From assembly GCF_009764645.1 (NCBI RefSeq), contig NZ_RWIM01000078.1, positions 62,001 through 126,000 of the forward strand: a DNA stretch of 64,000 nt, in the 5' to 3' direction. The translations under genes and the position numbers were made by a program. The DNA is from Pseudomonas sp. PB106 (lineage in GTDB: Bacteria > Pseudomonadota > Gammaproteobacteria > Pseudomonadales > Pseudomonadaceae). The notes under the pieces are model-generated. The model was given only the letters and a program-made list of their open reading frames with translations. It was not told where the DNA came from and ran no database searches. Positions 42,059 to 49,382 of this stretch are shown piece after piece. Positions within the stretch are counted from its first letter, which is position 1, and every line of letters starts with the position of its first letter.

Positions 42059-42517
42059 GTGAGCACAATCATCAGCGCACAGGACTTACACATCGACCTT
42101 GAAGGTGCAAACGAAGCCGGGCTGTTCAAATGGCTGCTCGCCAGTTTCCTGATGGGCAAAAGAATACAGGGCGCGATTGCCGCCAAGGCGTACCAAGTGA
42201 TCGTCGAGCAGCACCAGTGCGATACGCCACAGAAAATCGCCCATCGCACTCACCGTCAGTTGGTGGTGATGCTGGGGCAAGCGCATTACGTGCGTTACGA
42301 CGAGACCACGGCGACGCGGTTATTGGCACTGGCCAAGAAGCTGAACACCGAATACGCCGGCAAGGTCAGCAACATCGTCGCGGCGAGCGCTGATCGGCAG
42401 GCGTTCGAAAAACGCTTGTCGGAATTTGAAGGGGTAGGGCCGAAGACGGTGGAGATTTTCATGCGGGAAGCTGCCGCTGCGCTGTACCGGCCGTCGACAC
42501 GCGCCTCAAAAGATTGA
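42059..42517 (+). pseudogene. HhH-GPD base-excision glycosylase/endonuclease III-like, probably frameshifted at its 3' end
   Basis: A GTG start with AAGGA upstream opens a 152-residue frame with the helix-hairpin-helix EFEGVGPKTVEIFMRE, including the lysine that attacks the base in endonuclease III. The frame then ends in STRASKD. In the -1 frame at 42487-42546 the sequence reads VPAVDTRLKRLNIG..., placing a VDTR with the catalytic Asp 13 residues after GVGPKTV, as in endonuclease III. So a single indel near 42482 probably removed the catalytic Asp, or the short form is a non-catalytic variant. No 4Fe-4S cysteines exist in either frame. Confidence 0.6.
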
Positions 42518-42592
42518 ACATCGGCTCTTGCCAGCCAGACCCATAAGAAAAACCGCTTACCCGTGAGCCATTGCCGAGTGGAGATACCCTTG

Positions 42593-43690
42593 ATGAACGA
42601 CCTTCCAGCAGCCAGCATTGCCGTCAGGCCATTGCCCTTCGAACCTTCTTTCGAGCAGATCCCCGATGACGAGGCGCAGACCAGCGCGGAGCTGGCCGAA
42701 GCCCTGCATTCGATTATGCAAACCACCTTCAATGACAACGGTCACGCCACGCGTAGCGTGCATGCCAAGGCCCACGGATTGCTGCGCGGGCGCATCACGG
42801 TGCTCGACAATCTGCCGGCTGAACTCGCTCAAGGCGTCTTTGCGACGCCGGGGACATTGCCGGTGGTGATGCGCTTTTCGACCAACCCTGGCGACATTCT
42901 CGATGACAAGGTGTCGACCCCTAGAGGCTTGGCGCTGAAGATCATTGGCGTTGAAGGGGAGCGCCTGCCCGGCAGCGATGGGGCGGTCACTCAGGATTTT
43001 GTGATGATCAATGCCAAAGCCTTTACCTCCGCCACGCCCAAGGCTTTTCTCAAGTCGCTCAAAATGCTGGCGAAGACCACGGACAAGGCTCCGGGTTTGA
43101 AGAAAGCTTTTTCCGCAGTGCTGCGCGGCGTGGAAGCCGCCATCGAATCGGTCGGCGGCGAAAGTGGAACGTTGAAGAGCCTCGGCGGCCACCCGCAAAC
43201 ACATATTCTCGGGGAAAGCTTCAGCACCGTCGCGCCGATCCTGTATGGCGCCTACTACGCGAAACTGGCAGTGGTGCCGATCTCTCCTGCACTAACGGCT
43301 TTGACCGATCAGCACGTTGATTTTGCCGACAATCCCGATGGCCTGCGCCACGCGGTGAAAGCGTATTTCGCGCAGAATTCGGCGATCTGGGAGGTTCGCG
43401 TGCAACTGGCGACTGACCTGGAAAAAATGCCGATTGAAGACGCGTCGGTTGAGTGGCCGGAAAAACTCAGTCCTTACCTCACCGTCGCTCGAATCGAAGT
43501 CGACGCACAGGACGCTTGGACCAGCGAAAACGTTGAAGAGATTGACGATGGCATGTCGTTCAGCCCTTGGCATGGCTTGGCGGCTCATCGCCCATTGGGC
43601 GGGGTGATGCGGGTCAGGAAACCTTCCTATGAAATGTCGGCAGGCTTTCGCGCTGAACATAACGGCTGCCCCATTCACGAGCCGCGTTAA
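42593..43690 (+). CDS. catalase-family heme protein (SrpA/small catalase-like)
   Basis: The 365-residue protein is a compact relative of heme catalases. The distal histidine lies in RSVHAKAHG (about 55-63), the heme-edge RFSTNPGD near residue 97, the distal Asn region in QDFVMINAKAF, and the proximal RPLGGVMRVRKPSYEMSAGFR near the C-terminus, where Tyr is the axial ligand. Such proteins lack the long arms of classical catalase and may act as peroxidases. GGAG is 9 bases before the ATG at 42593. Confidence 0.87.
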   Translation: MNDLPAASIAVRPLPFEPSFEQIPDDEAQTSAELAEALHSIMQTTFNDNGHATRSVHAKAHGLLRGRITVLDNLPAELAQGVFATPGTLPVVMRFSTNPGDILDDKVSTPRGLALKIIGVEGERLPGSDGAVTQDFVMINAKAFTSATPKAFLKSLKMLAKTTDKAPGLKKAFSAVLRGVEAAIESVGGESGTLKSLGGHPQTHILGESFSTVAPILYGAYYAKLAVVPISPALTALTDQHVDFADNPDGLRHAVKAYFAQNSAIWEVRVQLATDLEKMPIEDASVEWPEKLSPYLTVARIEVDAQDAWTSENVEEIDDGMSFSPWHGLAAHRPLGGVMRVRKPSYEMSAGFRAEHNGCPIHEPR

Positions 43691-43701
43691 CGTCGAGCAC
43701 G

Positions 43702-43748
43702 AATCAGCCTCCATCCGTCGACTGCGCTGAACCACCGCGAGGCTGATT
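43702..43748 (+). terminator. terminator-like inverted repeat after the catalase-family gene
   Basis: AATCAGCCTC and GAGGCTGATT pair perfectly (10 bp) across a 27-base loop. GTTTCT follows. It ends the catalase gene before the next small gene. Confidence 0.6.
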
Positions 43749-43756
43749 GTTTCTAC
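43729..43756 (+). promoter_or_regulatory. possible ECF-type promoter of the small protein/oxidase operon
   Basis: GAACCA (43729-43734), a 17-bp spacer and TCTAC (43752-43756) lie 29 bases before the ATG at 43785. They would drive the small gene and probably cioAB. Confidence 0.35.
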
Positions 43757-43784
43757 CGGGGGAGTCTTTAAGGAGTGCTCCCCT

Positions 43785-43997
43785 ATGTTCGATCAGCAAA
43801 AAAAAGCAAAACTGGCGGCATGGCGCAAACTGGCGACGCAATCGCCGATGCGTCTGGATCCGGAGGAGCAGTACGACGAGTTACTCAAAGCCGCCGATGA
43901 GATGGAAGAGCAGGGATTGATCACCAGCGCCGAATGGCGGCAACTGGTGCGGGATGCAGGGAGTGTGTTTACCGGCGAGAACGGGCGGACACAGTGA
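43785..43997 (+). CDS. small acidic protein, paralogue of the protein at 39613
   Basis: The 70-residue protein has the plan KLAAWRKLA, then EQYDELLKAADEMEEQGLITSAEWRQLVRDA, shared with the 82-residue protein at 39613. AAGGAG is well placed before its ATG. Its stop lies 34 bases before the oxidase subunit I start, so it is probably the first gene of the oxidase operon. Function unknown; it lacks a membrane segment and is not a CydX. Confidence 0.7.
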   Translation: MFDQQKKAKLAAWRKLATQSPMRLDPEEQYDELLKAADEMEEQGLITSAEWRQLVRDAGSVFTGENGRTQ

Positions 43998-44031
43998 ACA
44001 CCGGGGTACTTTCCAGCGGGTCAATGTCTGC

Positions 44032-45408
44032 ATGGACACCATCGATTCAGCGCTAATGGCGGCACGTGCTCAGTTCGCGATCACGATCAGTTTCCATATC
44101 GTGCTGGCGGCTTTTACGATCGGCTTGGCCAACTTTCTCATGGTGCTGGAAGCCTTGTGGTTGAAAACCGGGCGCAAGGTTTATCTGGACGTCTATCGAT
44201 ACTGGTTGAAGGTGTTCGCGCTGAATGTGGCGGTGGGCACAGCGTCCGGACTGATCCTTGAATATCAGTTCGGACTGAACTGGTCGCGCCTCTCGGTGCA
44301 GGCCGGCGATATTCTCGGCCCGCTGATGTTTTATGAAATATTGGCGGCGTTTTTCCTCGAAGCCGGGTTCCTCGGCATCATGCTTTTTGGTATGAAAAAA
44401 GTCGGGCCACGCCTGCACTTTTTTGCGACGTGCGCGGTGGCGGTCGGTTCGCTGCTCAGCGCTTTCTGGATTCTCTCCGCCAATTCCTGGATGCACACGC
44501 CCGCTGGCTATTCGATTGCCGCAGACGGTCGGTTCATTGCCGACGATTGGTGGGCGATCATTTTCAATCCATCGTTTCCCTATCGACTGGTGCACATGAC
44601 CTTGGCCGCGTTGCTGGGCAGCGCCACCTTTGTCGGTGGCGTCAGCGCCTGGCAATTGCTCAAGGACTCGGACAATCCCCGGGCGCGGGTGCAATTCTCG
44701 ATGGCGCTGTGGGTGATCGTCGTGTTGACGCCGTTGCAGATGGTGGTCGGCGATTTGCACGGCCAGAACAGTCTCGACCACCAGCCGCAAAAGGTCGCTG
44801 CCATCGAGGGATCCTGGACGCGGCCAGCGCAAGGGGCAGGGGAACCGCTGCGCTTGTTTGCCTGGCCGGACATGACCGAGCGGCGTAACCATTGGGAATT
44901 GGCGATTCCCCGGATCGGCTCGCTGTACTTGCGCCACGACTTGAGTAGCACGATTGCCGCGCTGGACGAGTTTCCGCGTGCTGACATCCCGCCCGTGGCG
45001 CCGGTGTTTTTTGCCTTTCGGGTGATGGTCGGGCTGGGCATCCTGATGTTGCTGCAAGGCCTTGTCAGTTTGCGCCTGCGCTGGCGGCAGCGCCTTCACA
45101 CGTCACGCGCATGGTTATGGAGTTGCGTGTGGCTGTCACCGGCGGGGTTTCTGGCGATGCTCAGTGGCTGGATCGTCACCGAAATCGGCCGCCAACCGTT
45201 TACGGTGTATGGCCTGATGCGCACGGCGGACAGCCTGTCGTCGGTGTCGCGGGCGCAAGTGCTGGGATCGACCTGGCTGATTCTGCTGTTTTATCTGCTG
45301 ATCTTCGGCATCGGCCTGTGGGTGTTGCTGCGTCTTTTGCGCGAACCGCCGCACGACGATGAACCGGGACCGCAGCCAACCCTGGCGGATGAAACGGGCC
45401 ACTCTTGA
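44032..45408 (+). CDS. cioA: cyanide-insensitive bd-type ubiquinol oxidase subunit I
   Basis: The 458-residue inner-membrane protein has the cytochrome bd subunit I pattern. FHIVLAAFTIGLANF carries the heme ligand (H22), then EAGFLGIMLFG (GLU-rich E helix), FWILSANSWMHTPAGY, and the quinol-side GDLHGQNSLDHQPQKVAAIEG. The ligand methionine and GRQPFTVYGLMRTAD complete it. The Q-loop is short, as in CIO enzymes of Pseudomonas, which resist cyanide. It oxidises ubiquinol and reduces oxygen. The ribosome site at 44032 is weak; no better start exists. Confidence 0.9.
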   Translation: MDTIDSALMAARAQFAITISFHIVLAAFTIGLANFLMVLEALWLKTGRKVYLDVYRYWLKVFALNVAVGTASGLILEYQFGLNWSRLSVQAGDILGPLMFYEILAAFFLEAGFLGIMLFGMKKVGPRLHFFATCAVAVGSLLSAFWILSANSWMHTPAGYSIAADGRFIADDWWAIIFNPSFPYRLVHMTLAALLGSATFVGGVSAWQLLKDSDNPRARVQFSMALWVIVVLTPLQMVVGDLHGQNSLDHQPQKVAAIEGSWTRPAQGAGEPLRLFAWPDMTERRNHWELAIPRIGSLYLRHDLSSTIAALDEFPRADIPPVAPVFFAFRVMVGLGILMLLQGLVSLRLRWRQRLHTSRAWLWSCVWLSPAGFLAMLSGWIVTEIGRQPFTVYGLMRTADSLSSVSRAQVLGSTWLILLFYLLIFGIGLWVLLRLLREPPHDDEPGPQPTLADETGHS

Positions 45409-45420
45409 GGATGCGCAGCC

Positions 45421-46422
45421 ATGGAAATCGAGTGGATCACCCTATTGTGTGCCGGCGCCTTGGCGTTCTCGGTGATGAACTATGTGTTGCTCGACGGCAC
45501 CGATCTGGGCGTTGGTGTGCTGATGGGCCTGACCCGTGACCCCAAGGATCGCCGCGCCATGGCCGTGACGATTTTGCCGATCTGGGATGCCAACGAGACG
45601 TGGCTGGTACTCGGCGGCGGCGGACTGTTGGCGTTGTTTCCGCTGGCGTATGCCGTGCTGCTGCCGGCGGTGTATTGGCCTTTTATCCTGATGTTCGTGG
45701 CGCTGATTGTCCGTGCGGTGGCCCTGGAATTTCGCGACCACGCCCCCAGCGAGCGCTGCAAGCGAGCCGTCGATGGATTATTGCTGTGTGGTTCACTGGT
45801 CACCGGAATGACCCAAGGTGTGGTGCTCGGCACGCTGGTGCAAGGGGTTGTTCACGAGGGCGGTCAGTACACCGGCAATGGCAGCGAATGGCTCGCGCCG
45901 TTTCCTTTGTTCTGTGGCGTGGTGCTGGTTGTCGGCTACACGTGGCTCGGCGCGTGCTGGTTGTACTGGCGCTGCGTAGAACAGTTGCACCGGCGCTCGG
46001 CGTGGCAAGCCCGGGCACTGGCGCTGATGACCGTGCTGTTGCTGGTGGTACTGGTCGGTTGGACCGCGACGTTACAAGTGCAATATGCGCAGCGGCTGAC
46101 TGATCCACGGGTGTGGATTTCGGCGAGCGTAGTGCTCGCAGGGTTACTGGTCGTATTCACGCTGGGGTTTGGCGCGCGTTGGCACTGCGTACCGTTGTTC
46201 GCCGCTCTCGGCGTGTTCGTGCTGGCTTTTGCCTTGATGCTGGTCGCGCTGTATCCGTTGATTGTTCCGCCCGATCTCACCTTGCAAGCGGCGACGTCGA
46301 GCCCGAAAAGCCAAATGTTCATGCTGATCGGTTTCGCCGTGCTGATCCCGGTGACGCTGATTTACAACACCTACGGCTTTCGCGTGTTCAGCGGCAAGGT
46401 TCGCGTCAGCGGGCAGGCGTGA
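45421..46422 (+). CDS. cioB: cyanide-insensitive bd-type ubiquinol oxidase subunit II
   Basis: The 333-residue protein has eight or nine helices and the CydB signatures YVLLDGTDLGVGVLMG near the start, WDANETWLVLGGGGLLALFPLAYA, and the terminal VTLIYNTYGFRVFSGK. It follows cioA by 12 bases and completes the oxidase. No short CydX-like subunit gene lies downstream: only 13 bases separate it from the convergent GGDEF-EAL gene. Confidence 0.92.
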   Translation: MEIEWITLLCAGALAFSVMNYVLLDGTDLGVGVLMGLTRDPKDRRAMAVTILPIWDANETWLVLGGGGLLALFPLAYAVLLPAVYWPFILMFVALIVRAVALEFRDHAPSERCKRAVDGLLLCGSLVTGMTQGVVLGTLVQGVVHEGGQYTGNGSEWLAPFPLFCGVVLVVGYTWLGACWLYWRCVEQLHRRSAWQARALALMTVLLLVVLVGWTATLQVQYAQRLTDPRVWISASVVLAGLLVVFTLGFGARWHCVPLFAALGVFVLAFALMLVALYPLIVPPDLTLQAATSSPKSQMFMLIGFAVLIPVTLIYNTYGFRVFSGKVRVSGQA

Positions 46423-46435
46423 CGGGACAATCGGC

Positions 46436-49048
46436 TCAGGTCACGCGACCTTTCTTATGCGCAGGCTGCGTGCTTCTGGAACGTTGCAACAACTGCGCGA
46501 ACGCTGCCTTGTCGATCGGTCGACTCATGAAATAGCCCTGCACCTCGTTGCATTGGTCCTTGCCGAGAATCTCCAGTTGTTCTTCGGTCTCGACGCCCTC
46601 GGCGGTGACGGTCAGGCCCATGGCTTTGCCGAGCCCGATGATGGCTTGCACCACTGCACGGTCATTGGTGCCACTGCTGATCGAGGCGATGAAGCGCTTG
46701 TCGATCTTGATGCCGTCGAACGGATAGGCGCGCAGGTAACCGAGGGATGAATAGCCGGTACCGAAGTCATCCATGTTCAGGCGCACGCCGAGTTCCTTGA
46801 GGGCATTCATGGTGGTCAGCGCGCCGTCGGTGTCGTTGAGCATCACGTTTTCGGTGATCTCCAGTTCCAGACGGCTGGCCGGGAAACGGGTTTGCACCAG
46901 CACTTCACGCACATCCTCGACCACGTCGCTGACGGCGAATTGTGCCGGCGACAGGTTCACCGACAGCAGAATGTCCACCGGCCAAGTCAACGCGGTTTCG
47001 CACGCCTCGCGCAACACCCAACGACCCAGCGGCACGATCAGGTCGGTTTGCTCGGCCAGTGGAATAAACAGGTCCGGCCCGAGCAAGCCCTGAGTCGGGT
47101 GCTGCCAGCGCACCAGCGCTTCGACGGAGACGATCTGCTGGCCATCGACTTTGTAGCGCGGCTGGTAGTGCAAAACGAATTCGTTGTGTTTGAGCGCGTG
47201 GCGCAGGTCATCTTCCAGCTGTCGGCGGGTCTGGATCTGGTCGCTCATGTGCGCTTCGAAATAGCACCAGGTGTTCTTGCCCTCGGACTTGGCCTTGTAC
47301 AGCGCGATGTCGGCGTAGCGGATCAAATCGCTGGCGACATAGCCGTGGCGGCGACTAAGCGCGATGCCGATGCTCGCGCCGATGTGCAGCGGATGCTGTT
47401 CGAAGAGCACCGGTTGATGCAGGCTGCCGATCAGCCGCGTGCAGAACTTGTCGATTTCGTTGGGGCTGTCCATGCCATTGAGTACCACCACGAACTCGTC
47501 GCCACCGAGCCTGGCGACGATGTCGTGTTCGCGGGTGCATTCACGCAGGCGCGCGGCGACTTCCTGCAGCACCGCATCGCCGGCCGGGTGGCCGAGGGAA
47601 TCGTTGATCGGCTTGAAGTTATCGAGGTCGATCATCAGCAGCGACAGCGCCGGCGCGTGTTCCTTGAGCAGCAGGGCATCCTCCAGATAGCGCGCCAGTT
47701 TGTTGCGGTTGGGCAGTCCGGTCAGGGCGTCGTGCATCGACAGGTGCTGAATCTGCGCGTGGGCGGCGACCTCGTCGGTGATGTCGCTGGCGGTGCCGCG
47801 ATAGCCGATGACCGTGTTCTTGTCATAAATCGGCCGCGCCGACAGGCGACAGTGACGCTGCTGGCCGGCATGGTCACGGTAGGTGCAACGCAAGTCGCTG
47901 GCGTTGGTCTCCTCGGTCAGCTTGCGCAGCCACAATTCCAGTGGCGTGGTGTCGCAACACAGCAACTGACCAATGTCTTGCCCCAGCCACAGGGTGTGCG
48001 GGTAACCGGTGACTTCGCTGAAACGCGCCGACAGATACGTCAGCGACAAGTCGCGGTCGACTTCCCAGATCCAGTCCGACGCCGCTTCCGCCACGGCGCG
48101 AAAACGTTCTTCGCTGGCTTCCAGGCCACGGTTGACCGACTCTAGCGCCTGGTTGGAGGCCTGCATCACCGCGAAGCTTTTATCGACGTATTGCGAAGAG
48201 CGCAGGGCATGGCGGAAGAAGTAGGCGGTCAGCAACATCAGCACCAGCATCGTCGCGCCAAGCGTCGGCAACAATGACCACAACAGTTGTTGGCCGGGAC
48301 GTTCCTGGTCGGCGACGAGACTGAAACCGGTGTTGTCCAGTGCCACCCGTGGCCGGTCTGGAGCGATGCTGTCATTCGGGGCGAGGGTCAGATTGCTCAG
48401 GCCATAGCCGCTGCCGATGGCGCGCAATTTGGTCGGGGTGAGTTTGTCGACGAACACCAGCACAGAGGTTTTCTGCGGATCGCCCAACGGACGTTCATCG
48501 TTGGGCATGATCGCTGCCGCCGACACCAAGGCTGGCCAGCCTTCGAACAGTGAGTAAACGCTGACAGGTTTGCTCAGGTCGGGCTGGCTCTGAACCTGAT
48601 GCACCAGCGCGGCGGCGGGCATTTGCAGAAACTCGGCGATGTCCGAATCGAGCAACTGACCGCGCACCACGGCGTAGCGGGTGCGTTCGCGATCAAGGAC
48701 GAACACGCCGTCATAACCGTCGGTGGTGAACAGGGTTTTACCGATGTTTTGCTCGGTGTACGCCCAATCGATGTCGACCGGATCGCCCAAGTGCTCATAG
48801 GCCGTGGTCCAGTAAGCGTAACTGCTGATGTAGTTTTTCGAGGCCGTGATGCGGTTTTCCAGCGCGCGGGCCGAGTAAAATCCGGTTTCTTCGACTTCTT
48901 CACGGTCGAGACGGTTGGCAATGCCCAGCAGGGCGACGCTGGCTGCTATGACTCCGGTGACAAACAGCGCGCCGACGGCGACCGCCAGACGCCGGGTGAC
49001 GGCACCTTGCCGGGGTGGAAGGGGCGCCGCATAGCTGGAAATGTCCAT
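46436..49048 (-). CDS. CHASE4-PAS-GGDEF-EAL c-di-GMP enzyme
   Basis: The 870-residue protein has an N-terminal membrane helix (about 18-42), a periplasmic CHASE4-type domain (about 45-270: ASKNYISSYAYWTTAYEHLGDP), a second helix (about 272-292), PAS (about 315-440), GGDEF (about 450-610, with intact RLGGDEFVVV) and EAL (about 625-860). The EAL part keeps VEALVRW, ENVML, DDFGTGYSS and EGVETEEQ. Both synthesis and hydrolysis of c-di-GMP are therefore possible; the sequence does not tell which dominates. AAGGACGAG precedes the start at 49048. Confidence 0.9.
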   Translation of the reverse strand: MDISSYAAPLPPRQGAVTRRLAVAVGALFVTGVIAASVALLGIANRLDREEVEETGFYSARALENRITASKNYISSYAYWTTAYEHLGDPVDIDWAYTEQNIGKTLFTTDGYDGVFVLDRERTRYAVVRGQLLDSDIAEFLQMPAAALVHQVQSQPDLSKPVSVYSLFEGWPALVSAAAIMPNDERPLGDPQKTSVLVFVDKLTPTKLRAIGSGYGLSNLTLAPNDSIAPDRPRVALDNTGFSLVADQERPGQQLLWSLLPTLGATMLVLMLLTAYFFRHALRSSQYVDKSFAVMQASNQALESVNRGLEASEERFRAVAEAASDWIWEVDRDLSLTYLSARFSEVTGYPHTLWLGQDIGQLLCCDTTPLELWLRKLTEETNASDLRCTYRDHAGQQRHCRLSARPIYDKNTVIGYRGTASDITDEVAAHAQIQHLSMHDALTGLPNRNKLARYLEDALLLKEHAPALSLLMIDLDNFKPINDSLGHPAGDAVLQEVAARLRECTREHDIVARLGGDEFVVVLNGMDSPNEIDKFCTRLIGSLHQPVLFEQHPLHIGASIGIALSRRHGYVASDLIRYADIALYKAKSEGKNTWCYFEAHMSDQIQTRRQLEDDLRHALKHNEFVLHYQPRYKVDGQQIVSVEALVRWQHPTQGLLGPDLFIPLAEQTDLIVPLGRWVLREACETALTWPVDILLSVNLSPAQFAVSDVVEDVREVLVQTRFPASRLELEITENVMLNDTDGALTTMNALKELGVRLNMDDFGTGYSSLGYLRAYPFDGIKIDKRFIASISSGTNDRAVVQAIIGLGKAMGLTVTAEGVETEEQLEILGKDQCNEVQGYFMSRPIDKAAFAQLLQRSRSTQPAHKKGRVT

Positions 49049-49382
49049 GTGCTCGTCCTTGATCCGCTGTCTGTTAAATCTAGAACCACAGCGCGGGCGC
49101 AATGTTCCGACGGTTCTACATGACTGCTTCCAAAGCGTAGTGAACGCCGCGAAATTTGCGCTCTCTGGGCGCGATCAGGCGACCACTGGCCGGGCGCAAT
49201 CGGGCGGGGAAGTGCATATCGAGTCACGGGCGCTCGGGTCCGCGAGCTGCTGGCCAGATAGCCCGCCAAAGTGGCGCTGCCAGCGGGGCGCCGGTCAGCG
49301 GCCGATCCCGAAAGCACGAGACTTCCCGCTGAAAAACCGGATAATGGCGGCCATTCGTTTAGCCGTATTCTGGTAATCCCGC
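49049..49382. promoter_or_regulatory. divergent intergenic region
   Basis: These 334 bases separate the divergent c-di-GMP and OsmC-YcaO genes. The inverted repeat TAGAACC (49081-49087) / GGTTCTA (49112-49118) is the only clear symmetry; it lies near the GGDEF-EAL start and could be an operator or RNA hairpin. I find no gene. Confidence 0.45.

Noticed and set aside
44053..45099. 348-codon open frame antisense to cioA
   Set aside because: Gln/Arg/His-rich translation typical of the reverse strand of membrane-protein genes.
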